A DNA stretch of 64,000 bases from Diplonema japonicum (taxonomy: Eukaryota > Euglenozoa > Diplonemea > Diplonemida > Diplonemidae). Below are positions 21,401-31,925 of this stretch, piece by piece (position 1 is the first letter of the stretch; each line of letters begins with the position of its first letter). Where the stretch lies: contig OZ025675.1 of assembly GCA_964019335.1 (NCBI GenBank), positions 562,501 to 626,500 on the forward strand. The letters run 5' to 3'. The notes under the pieces are model-generated. The model did no database searches. It was not told the origin of the DNA and saw only the letters and a list, made by a program, of their open reading frames with translations. Position numbers and translations under genes: made by a program.

Positions 21401-22300
21401 ATCAGTCATCATAGGGGCTGTAGAGCACCCTGTGGCTGCTGTGTTCGGCTTAGCTACGTTTTGGTGATATTCACGCCCAGCGCCCATGTAACCGAAGTTA
21501 CCAGCACTGAAGTAGTTGCACATGAGGTAAACTTCAGTATACATTCCCTGAACGTGGCAGAGGGCACACCCAATCTCGGTAGAGTCCTTCCAGACAACCT
21601 GTGTCATGTGGCCTGTGACACCCGATTCAGTAGCGGCGTCGTAGTCCCAGCATCCTTCCTCCTTGCAGTACCATGCGTTGGTCCCGTCGGCAGGGTCGTA
21701 GTCGTGGACCATTGTGTTGCCGCCGACCATCGCGATGTTCTCGCCGTAGCGCACCCCGTTGTTGTCGGGGGGGTCGTTGTGGGTGAGGTCCATGTTTTTG
21801 CAGGTATCCTTCATCCCTTTACTTTGGATGGTCCATGCGGCTATGGTAGGGTTGTAAGTAAGAGGGCAGGCCCCGTGCTTGGCACGGAGCATGTTGTGCT
21901 GGGCAACGACGCTGTCTATCTGCCATGACGAGAGCTCAGTGAAGCAAGGAGTGGCTGTTGCTGCACCGCACTTCCCTGAATTGAGGGGCGCTGGGGTCTG
22001 TTTGGGGTCGTAGGTCCCAGGGGCACATGTGCACGCTGTGCACCCACCCATCCCAACAAGCTGCGGGCAGTCATAGTTGCCGAGCAGGTCCTCACACTTA
22101 TACCCACTGAACATGTCATTGCACCCACTAGGCTGTGGGCACCAAGAGAGTGCTGAATCACATGCACCCTCCAAGGAGGCATCCCGCCTCCCAGTCAAAA
22201 CGTTAGATATCCTCTTGACGGGTATCGTGAGCTCGTAAGGGTTTTCTGTTGAGAAGGCCGCAGCGCTGCCAAAGAAAGCAGCTGCGAGGAACGCTGCCAT
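13789..22300 (-). CDS. CAP domain/EGF-repeat transmembrane surface protein, paralogue B (4 exons)
   Basis: Exon model on the minus strand: 16154-22300, 15748-16119, 14794-15135 and 13789-14736. All introns are phase 0 and the joined product is 2602 aa. The protein has a signal peptide (MAAFLAAAFFG...) and a CAP domain (residues ~120-275, with HNMLRAKHG, YGENIAM, GHMTQVVW, EIGCALC and CNYFSAGNFGYMG). By my count 44 six-Cys EGF-like modules follow, then one TM helix (IWVWILIVVGTLAACGG) and a ~50-residue tail. Type I surface topology is inferred. Many modules alternate as two-module units. Exons 2 and 3 and the end of exon 1 are near-identical copies of one two-EGF cassette preceded by a TDAP/TEAPMTMAP linker. 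The start sits behind an A-rich leader and a pyrimidine tract. Ligand and function are unknown. Confidence 0.88.
14737..14793 (-). other. Intron 3 of CAP/EGF paralogue B, 57 nt
   Basis: GTATGT donor, A/G-rich middle, ACCATCACACAACAG acceptor, phase 0. It is in frame without a stop, so an unspliced product would carry a Lys-rich insert. Confidence 0.7.
15136..15747 (-). other. Intron 2 of CAP/EGF paralogue B, 612 nt
   Basis: GTATGG donor after ...DCPA and CAACAACAG acceptor before PATDAPD, phase 0. The interior is unrelated to the exons and carries a short direct repeat (TTTCACATCAACTAGGCT, near 15520 and 15546). It is about ten times longer than the other introns. Confidence 0.65.
16120..16153 (-). 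other. Intron 1 of CAP/EGF paralogue B, 34 nt
   Basis: GTATGT donor after ...DCPA and CACAACACAG acceptor before PPTDVPE. It is phase 0. Without splicing the frame reaches a stop at 16133, so removal is needed to reach the downstream cassettes. Confidence 0.7.
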
Positions 22301-22527
22301 GGTTTTTCTTTTTTCTTTTCTTTTTTACTTCTCTTCTTCCTTTGTAGGTTGTTTGTGCAAACACAAAAAAAAAGGGGGGGGTAAATTCTTTTCAAAGAGA
22401 GAAATGCGAAGAGAGCACGGGTTGCAATATGTTGGTAGCCGAACATCGAGTGAGATTTGACCACCATGATTTCTTTGAGGTTTTGTTTAGAAAAAAAAAA
22501 AAAAAAAAAAAAAAATAACTATTTATT
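22301..22527 (-). promoter_or_regulatory. Leader and probable trans-splice acceptor of paralogue B
   Basis: In minus-strand reading a C-run and T-run pyrimidine tract (near 22364-22383) is followed by the first AG at about 22335-22340. An A/G-rich leader then leads into the ATG at 22300. This is the layout of a spliced-leader acceptor. A poly(A) run on the plus strand lies at about 22490-22515. Confidence 0.5.
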
Positions 22528-23083
22528 GCCAACAAATAATGAGTCATTATTTAACTCGAGTTCCCGAATTTTTTGCACGAGGGCCCGCAGGGCCCGAGTG
22601 CAAAAAAACGGGTAACGAGTGTTAAATAATGGCTCATTTGGCGGCAAGTAAGTCGTTTTATTTCACTCTTCGTCATTTGAGTCACTCACTCTTCACTGCT
22701 TTCACTGCTGTTTTTTTTCACGCAGGTCAGCTTTTTGGGGATTTTCCTAAGGTAATACAGGGTAGCTATTTCGCCGTGGCATTTAAAGGGGAAGTAAGGC
22801 ACTTATTCCCACTTTTAAGGGCTGGAATGGCCTCAGATGGCCAAAAATAGTCAAAATACCCCCACCCCAAAAAAATTTTTCAAGGGGTTGGGTGCATTTT
22901 TTTCCACGACAAGACCCATTTTTTCACTCTGAAGGGCCATTATTTAACTGCAAAATCTCATTATTTAACTAGTTAAATAATGGCGATTTCGCGTTAAATA
23001 ATGGCCGTTTCGCGTTAAATAATGGCCATTTCGCGTTAAATAATGAGGCCCCTAGTGAGTGAAGAAAATGACGAAGAGTGAAA
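22528..23083. mobile_element. MITE-like element, copy 1
   Basis: The inner unit 22661-23083 is bounded by an 18-bp perfect inverted repeat, TTTCACTCTTCGTCATTT, at 22661-22678 and 23066-23083. The flank 22528-22660 is also shared with the inverted copy at 59363-59815, so the mobile unit may be larger. The interior has several TTAAATAATGG palindromic words and no transposase. A short plus-strand ORF inside is not supported. Confidence 0.7.
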
Positions 23084-23579
23084 TAAAAAAAAAAAAAAAA
23101 CAACCAGAAATTAGAAAGTACACGCATGAAACACGGGAAACAGGCTTGGGGTGGGGAAGAAAAAAGAAAAAAAAATCGTAGTTCTGAAACCTTATTGTTT
23201 TTTTTTTTTCCTTTCTTCTTTTTTCTTTTCTTTTTTTTTCTTTTGTTACAATATGGGCTCGGGGGTAATGACTGTCCGGCTTAAAAACTAAGCACTTTTA
23301 ACAGTAACCCACACACACTCTGGGTTGTCAACTCAAGGGTCACACAAGACCATTTCTGCTCTGTCATCTGTTGCAGAAGTGCGTTGTTGGCCCGGCGATT
23401 GTCCTCAGTGCTCACCCGCGGAAGAAAAAAAAAAGAAAACAAAAAGGGGAAAAAAAAGAGAGGGAAGATACCATCCACGGGGGGGTTTATTTCTTTTTTT
23501 TTTTTTCTTCTCTCTCTTCTCCATAAACGTGCGCGTTTTTTTTTTTTTTTTTTTTTTTTTGTTTCTAAACAAAATATTT
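23084..23579. other. 3' flank of sulfatase, homopolymers
   Basis: There is no gene. The stretch holds A-runs and T-runs. In minus-strand reading, a long A-run near 23536-23562 follows the stop of the sulfatase and is probably part of its 3' UTR. Confidence 0.5.
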
Positions 23580-25076
23580 TCAGTTTTGGTGCCAGCATGG
23601 TGAAGCACACCCGGCATGGTTGTAGCAAGCGTTGCAGCACCTCTCTGAAGAACTGTTTGCGCTCACCCAGTAAGTATTCTCCACATGCGCGTCCTCCATG
23701 TATGACACAGCAGTCGCCACTACACCAGGGTTCTGACCAGCAAGATCGACCGACTCACTAATGTCGGAAACAAGGTCGTACAAATACATTTTCTGCTTGT
23801 TGGAACGAATGGCCTTCCACTCATGCTCGCCTTGATCAAACCGTACTGCCTGTATCCACCCTGGTGGGTACTGTTGTGGGAGGATACCGTTAATCGCAGA
23901 CTCCATACAGAATTCCCAGTACAGGTACTCGTGTGTCTTGGTCTGTGCGTTGCCCTGGAGCAGATCGGCAACAGACACCCCGTCGGTAGCGATGGGAGGA
24001 AGACCCGCAAGCTCGACTGCGGTGGGGAGGAAATCCCAAAAAGCAAGAATATGATTCGACGACGTCGACGGCTTGATGTGGTTCTTCCATTGAACAGCTA
24101 TGGTCTGACGTGTCCCTCCTTCATGGAGGGATCGTTTCTTTCCCCTAAAATACCCAGGGTCATCGAAAACATCCAGCTGATGGTCGTCAGGACCATTGTC
24201 GCCTGAGAACCAGACCACCGTGTCCTCCTCAATGGAGAGATCGCGCAAGGTCTGCAACACGCTCCCAACCATGATGTCCTGTGCCCACACAGCAGAGGCG
24301 AAGTATCGAAGCTGTGCAGAGTACGACTCGTCGGAGAATTTCTCGTAGTACTGAAAAGGAGTAGGGTACTCGTTGACGACACCCTTGAGGTTCCCACTGT
24401 GCGGGGTCGTTGTAGAAAGGTACAGGAAGAACGGTTTCTCGCCGTTCGCGTTGCGTTCGATGAACTCGACTGCCTTCTCGGAGTACAGATCATTCGCCCA
24501 CTTGCACCCAGGGTTTGATTCCAGACACTTCGTCCCCAGGTTGGCAGGACCGTTGGCAGCGATCTCACACTGGTCGTCCGTTCCGTTCTGCAGCACTGAA
24601 GGGTACCAGTTGTGGCACGACACCTGGCTGTCCTGCCCGATGAAATAATCGAAACCCTGTGCCAGGGGGTACCCTGTTGTGTTGAAGTCGCCCAGTCCCC
24701 ACTTCCCGACGAGCCCTGTAACATAAACTCCCTGCAGAGCCTTTGCAACAGTGATGTCCGTTGACAGCAAAGGTGAGTACGAGCCATCATTGCCTCTGAT
24801 GGTACAGTGCCCCATGTGCAGGCCTGTCATCAAGGTGCATCGGGAGGGCGCGCAGACAGGGCCGGAGTAGGATCTGTTGAACTTGATGCCGTTGTCGGCG
24901 AGGGACTGGATGTTCGGGGTGGGGATGGTGGCGGTGGTCCTGTTGACTGGGTTCGAGATGGAGTAGTCCCCGAAGCCGAGGTCGTCGGAGAGGATGAAGA
25001 TGATGTTAGGGGGCTTCCCCTCGACAGCAGCACAACACGCAAGGCACACTGCAACCACCGTCGTGAAATATCTCAT
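23580..25076 (-). CDS. Secreted arylsulfatase (type I, formylglycine)
   Basis: A 498-aa protein from the ATG at 25076. The upstream Lys-rich extension is translated leader poly(A). It has a signal peptide, then PPNIIFILSDDLGFGD with the metal-binding Asp pair at residues 31-32. The sulfatase signature CAPSRCTLMTG has the Cys converted to formylglycine at residue 75. VGKWGLGDF, STTTPHSG and FSGDNGPDDHQ supply further active-site and calcium ligands. Sulfatases of this family hydrolyse sulfate esters, here probably outside the cell or in an endolysosomal compartment. The substrate cannot be read from sequence. Length and motif order are normal. A second, diverged sulfatase lies at 44215-45813. 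Confidence 0.9.
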   Translation of the reverse strand: MRYFTTVVAVCLACCAAVEGKPPNIIFILSDDLGFGDYSISNPVNRTTATIPTPNIQSLADNGIKFNRSYSGPVCAPSRCTLMTGLHMGHCTIRGNDGSYSPLLSTDITVAKALQGVYVTGLVGKWGLGDFNTTGYPLAQGFDYFIGQDSQVSCHNWYPSVLQNGTDDQCEIAANGPANLGTKCLESNPGCKWANDLYSEKAVEFIERNANGEKPFFLYLSTTTPHSGNLKGVVNEYPTPFQYYEKFSDESYSAQLRYFASAVWAQDIMVGSVLQTLRDLSIEEDTVVWFSGDNGPDDHQLDVFDDPGYFRGKKRSLHEGGTRQTIAVQWKNHIKPSTSSNHILAFWDFLPTAVELAGLPPIATDGVSVADLLQGNAQTKTHEYLYWEFCMESAINGILPQQYPPGWIQAVRFDQGEHEWKAIRSNKQKMYLYDLVSDISESVDLAGQNPGVVATAVSYMEDAHVENTYWVSANSSSERCCNACYNHAGCASPCWHQN

Positions 25077-25096
25077 TGCAACCTCCCCTTCCTTTT

Positions 25097-25131
<35 letters not shown>

Positions 25132-25273
25132 TGTCCTCCCTTCAGAATGGTCCTCAACAATGAGGAAAAATTCAAAAAATTCAAAAAAAAAAAAAAAAAA
25201 AAACCACACGGAAAGAATTACCACAAAAAAGAGCTGGGAGGGGGGGGGGGGGGGGGGGGGGTTGGTACCCCAA
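25077..25273 (-). promoter_or_regulatory. Leader of the sulfatase with long homopolymers
   Basis: In minus-strand reading: poly(C) (25242-25260), a T-rich tract with a run of about 20 T (25184-25203), a candidate acceptor AG (...CATTGTTGAG), then about 30 A just before the ATG. The poly(C) also lies 12 nt past the stop of the upstream gene. Confidence 0.45.
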
Positions 25274-26194
25274 TCACAGTTCCAATGCAAGGAGCGTCTT
25301 CCCGGTTGTGACAAGGATCACATCCCTGCCGCCGAGGTACGAAACGTCCAAATCCTCAACGTACTGGGGAACGGTAAAGGTGGCCACCACCTTTAAATCT
25401 TTCGGGTTTGTGATGTCCACTTTATGCACAAGCCTGTCACAGGCCACATAAAGGACACCCGAAGGGTTGGAAGGAGAGTACTTAACCGCCAGCCCACTCC
25501 CAGAGGGCACAGTACCCAAAAGTGACAACGAACGTGTCGCCGCATCATAAGAAGCAAGGCCAAGACAAGTCCCAGCACCTGCAAATGCGAGAGTGGCACC
25601 ATCTGACGACACCTCCAAAGCATTGCCACCATACAGCTGTGGGATAGATTCCATGGATGCAATCTGCGTGGGTGCCGCAGGGTTGGAGACATTTAAGACA
25701 GCTAGGTTGTCTGTTCCTAAAATAAACGCTGTTTCTTTGTGGACTGATATGCCGTTCGAGACCAAGTTGTCGATCTTCCCGATAATGGTGGAGGGGAAGT
25801 GTAAGATGTCAAGTTCCTTGTGTGTGATGTGCTCAATAGTTGAATAGATGTACATGTCCTCTGACTGGTAGTACGCCATTCCGATGCCTGATAGCCCGTG
25901 CTTGTACTGGGAGATGTGTTTGGGTTGTGTGCTGTCGGTGATGTTGATGAGAAGGGCGCTTTCGCTGCAGAGGACACCGACCTGTCCGGGGGCGCCTAGG
26001 ACTACCCCTGCGACGCCAGCTGTGGTGCCGCATCCGGTGGATGTGCCCATGGTCTTGCCGTCTGATAGAGAGAGTACCTTGAACCCATCTGCGCTTGCCA
26101 CGTACCCTGCTGATCCGTTGGCGGCGAGGGAGCCCCCGGGACCCACTGTGATGTTCCATAGTAATGTTGCCGCTAGTATTGCTGCCGTTGACAT
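25274..26194 (-). CDS. Secreted LVIVD-type beta-propeller protein
   Basis: A 306-aa protein from the ATG at 26194 (MSTAAILAATLLW..., signal-like). It has repeated blade motifs of the LVIVD type: LLINITDSTQPKHI, LAVLNVSNPAAPTQI and HKVDITNPKDLKVVATF. Each has the hydrophobic-Asp-hydrophobic-x-Asn/Asp-Pro pattern. LVIVD repeats are best known from secreted bacterial and archaeal proteins and form a propeller with no fixed enzymatic role. The function here is unknown. The gene sits head-to-tail upstream of the sulfatase, which suggests only shared orientation. Confidence 0.75.
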   Translation of the reverse strand: MSTAAILAATLLWNITVGPGGSLAANGSAGYVASADGFKVLSLSDGKTMGTSTGCGTTAGVAGVVLGAPGQVGVLCSESALLINITDSTQPKHISQYKHGLSGIGMAYYQSEDMYIYSTIEHITHKELDILHFPSTIIGKIDNLVSNGISVHKETAFILGTDNLAVLNVSNPAAPTQIASMESIPQLYGGNALEVSSDGATLAFAGAGTCLGLASYDAATRSLSLLGTVPSGSGLAVKYSPSNPSGVLYVACDRLVHKVDITNPKDLKVVATFTVPQYVEDLDVSYLGGRDVILVTTGKTLLALEL

Positions 26195-26688
26195 CTCTTT
26201 TTTTTTTTTTTTTTTTTTTGCTTGGAGGGGGTGAATTTTTTTTTGCTCCGGGGGGGGGGGGGGGGGGAAATAAAAAGAATAAGAGAAATAAAAAAGAAAT
26301 AAAGATCCCAGATCCCTTATTTTTTTTTTTGTCATTCAAATTCCCACATTTGGATCGTTAAAATTGGATTTTTTTTTTTTTCTGATTTTTTTTTTTTTTT
26401 TTTTCCCACCGGTACCTCCTCTGGAAGGAAACCTACTTCGGTCCAATAAAAATAAGGATCTAGGATCTTTTCAAAAAAAAAAAAAAAAAAACCTGAGAAA
26501 AGAAAAGAAATATGAGAGGAGAATAAACAGAGAGGACAGGAGGAGGGAAAAAAAAGAGGAAGAAGAAAGAAGAGGGGAAGAAAAGAAAAGAAAAAAGCAA
26601 ACAAAAAAAGAGAATTAGGCAGCGACCCTTCATGACTTAAAAGCAGCCTCACCGCCGCCTTGCTGAAGTGTACGAGTTATATTCTTTG

Positions 26689-26730
<42 letters not shown>

Positions 26731-27114
26731 CATTCCTCTTTTTTTTTTTTCCCTTCCTTTTTTTTTTTTTTTTTTTTTCGTTCGTGTTGCTTTCTTCGGG
26801 AAGGTGAAGGGAAGATATAATTAGGAACTTTTTTTTTGGTTTTTTTTTTTTTTTTGAAAAGTGTTGAGCAATAGCAAGCAGGTGACACATGCCATTCCTT
26901 ATATTTTAAAGATTGGCTACACCTACTTCAGCACCATGCATAGGGGGGAGGGGGTGAGTAGGAAAAGAATAAATAAATAGAGTTACTTGCTTTTTTTTTT
27001 TTTTTTTTTTTCGCTTTTTACCGCTTTTTTCCCCCCCTTTTTCTTTCTCCCCTTGTTATTCTTGTAACTTTTGACTTAACAAAAACAAAAGGCGATGTTT
27101 AAGGGCAAATCCCA
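26195..27114. other. Homopolymer-rich intergenic stretch
   Basis: There is no gene. In minus-strand reading the first ~70 nt hold the A-rich leader of the propeller gene and a poly(C)/T tract with AG that may be its acceptor (poly(G) on the plus strand at about 26251-26267). The rest is alternating T-runs and A-runs. Confidence 0.55.
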
Positions 27115-28870
27115 CTCGAGGACCACCCTTAGGGGGGGTGGGGGTCTATCTCTTGATGCTTCCTTTTTGGAGCCTCGCTTTCGTTCCGATGGCGGATACC
27201 AGTGTCTTTCGCAGACGGTTGATGCGGTCCTTCTTCAGGTTGGTCTTCAGCTCTCTTAGCCTGTCCTGGGTTTCTCGTGAGGCGAAGATCGGTCTCCTTG
27301 CAAAGCCTATCGCCGCCTTCCCTCCTATTGCCATGAGGGACTTCACTCTCGTTTTGTTCTTCGCCGGGAAAGGCCTTTTCCTTCCTTGTAATGCGCACCT
27401 GTCGTTCACCTTTTGGATCAGTTTCTTGATCCTTCGCGCCTTTTCATCCTGCGTCATTCCCAGCGATCTTCGTGTCGTCGCTTCGAAGTCTAGGGCTAAC
27501 TCCACCGCCGTCACCTCCGACGTCGTGTCTTCTTTAACCCATCTTAGCTCCGACATCCATTTCAACAGCGACTCCGCGTACATCCGCAGTATCCCACTTG
27601 TCGTCCCGAGCTGTTCCAACGTCGGCGTCAAGTGCTTTACTCCTACCACTTTCCGTTCCCACGGCAGTTCTCCTCCAAAATCCTCCACTTGGATCAGTTC
27701 TTCATCACGTTTTGCTACTATCATCGCCAGGTACCTCTGCAACCTCTCCAGGTGTGCAAATCCGTGCCCCCTCGGCAAGATCCCGTGCAGTTCCAGGCAG
27801 AGAGGCCAGCCCGACCTGTCGCGTAGCGGTTCCAACCCGTCCCTCGCCAGCTCTTCCAGCGCAAGTGGGCATTCGTACAGCTGGTGCCGTAGCAGCGTCA
27901 CTGTGTTCTGGTGTACTGCTGTGCATATGTCGCATCTATAATTCTGAGGAAGCATTGTCTCTCCGGGTGGTCTCCCGTCCTCTCTTTTCAAGTCATCATT
28001 GTCCGGTTCCTCTTCCTCACTTGCCGGGTCGAGCGGAACGGTTTTCGGTCCCGCACTGGCGTGTGGGCTTATGTAGGGGACTGCTCCTGCTATGATCCTC
28101 CTGATCTGGTAGGCTACCACCGGATCCCTCTCCTCCTTCCACAGCCTATTCGTTTCAGGGTCAGCCCCAGCCTCGAGTCCTCGTACCGTGCTCCTTTCCT
28201 TCGTGAGGTCCCCGCACCGGGCCTTCCTCACAGCTTCCCTGAAGACGTGTCCTCTTTCTGGCCATCCCATGTTCTTGCAGTCCGTCAATCGGCTCCAGCT
28301 CCATCCGATGTACGGCAGCCATCTTTTCATCAGGTTCCCAACCGGACCTCTTGGCGCCCCCCCTTCCACGTAGCGTTCTGCTATTTTCTGCAACCTTTGT
28401 CGCAGTCCTTCCTTTTCCATGCCCTCGGATATCATTTTGAGGGACCGGTACGCCACTAATGAGGTAGGGTCGTTGGTGTGTCCCTTCAGCAGGACTGCAT
28501 TCACAGCAATAGGCGAGCGGCCACGGTGGTGGGGGCCCCATAGGCATACTGTGATCCTCGTCGTCAATTTCTTGATCGTTTCCTTATTCGGCGGTGAGAA
28601 GGGGCTCGCGTATAGGCAGGAGGGCAGTATCGACGAGCTCACAAAGTGCGCTTTGGTTTCGAAGGCCAGGTTCGTGTTCCCCAGTCTATCCAGGGACCCG
28701 AATGCTTTGGTCGATGGGGCGTTCCATGTCGTTCCTGCTTCCATGCTCAGCTGCACCCCGAGTGCCTTCAGGCTCTTTACCGTTTTGTACGGCACTGTGA
28801 CCTCAACGCCCTTCCGGCTCTCCTTTCTGTTCCCCAAGACCTCGGATTTGAACCCTCTCGCCGTGCCGAA
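27115..28870 (-). mobile_element. 5'-truncated LINE copy
   Basis: Carries the post-palm part of the RT ORF and the 3' end. It begins just after the region matching the YADD palm of the full copy, then runs through SSSILPSCLYASPFSPP (full copy: SSTILPSCLYDCPFSPP), the C2HC finger CDICT...HQLYEC and a C-terminal Lys/Arg-rich tail. The 3' end, ATAGACCCCCACC, is shared with the fragment at 43570. Truncation at the 5' end is typical of target-primed insertion. Confidence 0.85.
27146..28870 (-). pseudogene. LINE reverse transcriptase C-terminal half (truncated)
   Basis: About 570 codons without a stop, but lacking the endonuclease and all catalytic RT motifs. It aligns to the second half of the RT ORF at 5846-8896. 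An apparent ORF start at 28915 lies in flanking low-complexity DNA. It is not expected to be functional. The long open frame suggests fairly recent insertion. Confidence 0.8.
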
Positions 28871-29416
28871 GGCAACAAAACAAAAAAAGAAAAAACAACA
28901 AAAAAAAAAAGACAAAAGTATGCACAGAAGTATGTCTTTCTTCTATTTCAAAAGCTTTTTTTTCTCTTTTGTGCAACTCAACTGCAACCGTTTTTTGAGA
29001 GCTGATCGGACAAACCTTAGTACTATAGCCTGAATTTGGAAATAGGGGAAATCTTTTTTTTTTTTTCTTCTTTTATTTGTAAAAAGTCTAGATGTCTACC
29101 ACAGAGGTCCTACCTTAAACCACTGTGCTTCCTCTGCGGTAAGAAAGAAAAAAAGACAAATGGAATAAAAAAGAAATGCAATTTTCTCAGATGTCAATTT
29201 TGAGTTTGAAAACTCCGGCTTTTTCTGTCAGAAAAAACAATCATATAGGCATAGAATGGAACTATTAGAATATTTTCTTTTTTTTTTTGAATCCTTTCCC
29301 TTTTTCAGGTTTCATATATAAGCACACTGCTCTTCTTGGTTGATGTTGCATTTTCCACAAAAGAAAAAAAAAGGGGGGGAGGGCGCGCGCTTTTATTCGC
29401 ATCACATATTAGGTTT

Positions 29417-29449
<33 letters not shown>

Positions 29450-30240
29450 TTTACTAATAAATGAGTAGATGATGGTTCTACTAGAATTTTGTTATTTTTT
29501 TTCTCTTTTTTTTCTTTCTTTCTCCCTCTTTTTTTTTTTTTTTTTTTTTTTAAACTCCAAATCTTAATATCATATTTAAGTCCAAGCGCTGTGTAGCCTG
29601 TGCTGCCCCCAACCCCTTAAATAGGCTCTTGGATATTGTATTTTTGATGTATTTTGATATTCGCATTTCTGGTAACATTACAAAACAATTACACTACAAA
29701 AAAATGAAATAGAAACAGCTTTTTTTCCTCCCCTCCTTTTTTTTTTTTTTTTTTGAAGAAATACAAGATGAAAAGGGGGGGGTCACATGGTAGTAGCAAA
29801 AATGGGTTTTTTTTTTTTTTCAATTTCGCCAGTGCCACGCCCCCTTTTTTTTTTTTGACCAAGGGGGCATTATTTTGCATTTTCTTTTAAAAGGTGACCA
29901 CGGTTTTGTATCTTCTGAAATTTTTTGTGTTGATTTTTTGAACTTTTCTGTGTTTTGCGCGGCATTTCAGATGAATATCTATCATTTTCCCGAGGTTAGG
30001 ATGGTAACAAATAAAGCATTAACAAGAGCTCAGTAGCCCTAATCCGTCGGTTTTTGATATTTTGGTCATTTTAGAGGGTATTGGATGGCTTTACCTTAGA
30101 AAAAAATCTTTTTTGAAAGCTTTTTTTTTCTTCACTTTTACCACGTTTTTTAAGGGGCATATAAAAAAAACCCCCCCCCCCGAGGGCTATGCTACTTAAG
30201 GAAATGCGTTTCCTTTTCAGAGGAAACGTGTTCCCTTCTT

Positions 30241-30344
30241 AAGGAAACGGCCCCAAAATAAGGAAACGGCCCCAAAATAAGAAAACGGCCCCAAAATAAG
30301 GAAACGGCCCTAAAATAAGGAAACGGCCCTAAAATAAGGAAACG
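30241..30344 (+). repeat. 19-bp tandem repeat, five copies plus a partial
   Basis: Unit AAGGAAACGGCCCCAAAAT repeats at 30241, 30260, 30279, 30298 and 30317, with a partial copy at 30336. There are one or two substitutions. Flanks carry inverted versions of GGAAACG/CGTTTCC, near 30208 and 30340-30420, so the block can fold. Confidence 0.9.
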
Positions 30345-30492
30345 TTTTCTGTTTTCGTTTCCGTTTTCCTTATTTTCAAAAAGAAATAAAAATAAAAATA
30401 AAAAGCTTGGAAACGTTTCCTTAGGAAAGAAGAAGAAAAAAAAGAGAGAGAAAAAAAAAAAAAAACCAGTTACACATGCTGCCAGTACATCG

Positions 30493-30524
<32 letters not shown>

Positions 30525-31890
30525 GTAAAAAAAAAAAGAAAAATGAAAAGGAACCAGGCACTGATCTGAGTTCTTTTTTTCACCATACCACTCATCCTTG
30601 ACTAGGACGCAGGCTTCTGTGAACTTGTTTTCAGCATGTCAGCAAGCAATCTATCCAGGCAAGCCGGGTCCATTGCTTTTGGGCGTTTTAGTGGAGTCCT
30701 GCTGCAGCAGCATACTGTTGTGCTTGCCGTTGCAGCAATGTGCTGCGGAGATGAAGAGCGGGAAGAGGTACCCCCCCCCCCCCCCCCCCCGCTAGAAAAG
30801 TGCCCAAGAAAAATGTCCGGGATAAGAAAAAAAAGATTTCTTTTTCTTTTTTTTTAAAACACATTCGGACTCTAGTTAATTCAATACCAACGCCACATGG
30901 ATTGATGACTGTAAGAAAGATCGGATTCTGTCTGCTAACCAGACATTTTTCACTTACAGCACTTTTTTTTTTTTTTTTTTTTTTCCAAAATTTTATTTTT
31001 CTCTCTTTTTTTCAGAATTTGCAGGTGCATCGCTTCCAGTAAACGAGAAGACTTCTGATAAGTGCCAACTTTTACTGCGAGAAATACAGAAAACACCATC
31101 AAAAACCACTTTTTTTTTTTTTTTTTTTTTTCTTCTTTCGATAAAAAAAAAAATAAAACAAGAAATAAAAAAAGATCATAAGGAACAGAACACAAGGAAA
31201 TAACTTTTAATAAAAAAAAAAAAGAAAAAAGAAGAGAAAAAAAAAAAAGAGAAAAAAGAATGAAAGTAACATAAATTGCGTGAAGTCTCTTGTGTAGTCA
31301 AATAATTTATTTCTTCATTCGTGGGGCGGGGTTCCTTCCTTTTTATCTTTTTTTTTTTCTTTTTTTCTTTCTTTCTTTCCCACGGTGTAACTACATTTCG
31401 ACAAAATAGGTATAATATAGCTGCTTAAGAAAGCATATGTGTTTAACTCTGTTGTTAAACGATATAAATCTTGATGTTCAAAAATCTTTTTTTCTTTATC
31501 GTTTTTAACCAGAAAACGCGTTGCGGCACATGGCAAACAACGAAAACCTTATTGCGGCTTGAGTGCCGCCCTCTCTTCTTTTTTTGTTTTTAAAAAGTAA
31601 CAACTCGTATATGACTGGTGATCCGTAGATCCACGGTTGCATCTTGGTGGATCGCGCCAAGCTTTGTTTTCTTTTTTTTTCTTCTTTTTCTTTTCTTCTT
31701 TTTCATTTTTTCTCCCCCCCTCATTACTTCATGGCTTCATGAGGGTAATTAAAATCAACCTGCGGTTGTTGATGGGGAAAAAAAAAAAAAAAAGAAAAAA
31801 AAAAAAAAAAAAAGCAAGAATGTCCTCGTGACACAGGAACCACAGCTAAGGGCATTCCGTGTCAGGACCTTTTAAAAAAAAAAGTTCACT

Positions 31891-31925
31891 ATGATAGGAA
31901 CGAAGTGGTTAGCAACGGCCCGCCC
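31891..31925 (+). repeat. tRNA-like SINE head, copy 2
   Basis: ATGATAGGAACGAAGTGGTT followed by AGCAACGGCCCGCCC. It matches 10376 and 48547 over about 35 bp, then is interrupted by an A-run. Confidence 0.4.

Noticed and set aside
22629-22850. Small plus-strand ORF
   Set aside because: It lies entirely inside a MITE-like element and is not conserved in the inverted copy.
27146-28915. Functional 589-codon host gene
   Set aside because: It aligns to the C-terminal half of the LINE RT ORF and lacks the catalytic domain. The first residues come from flanking A/T runs.
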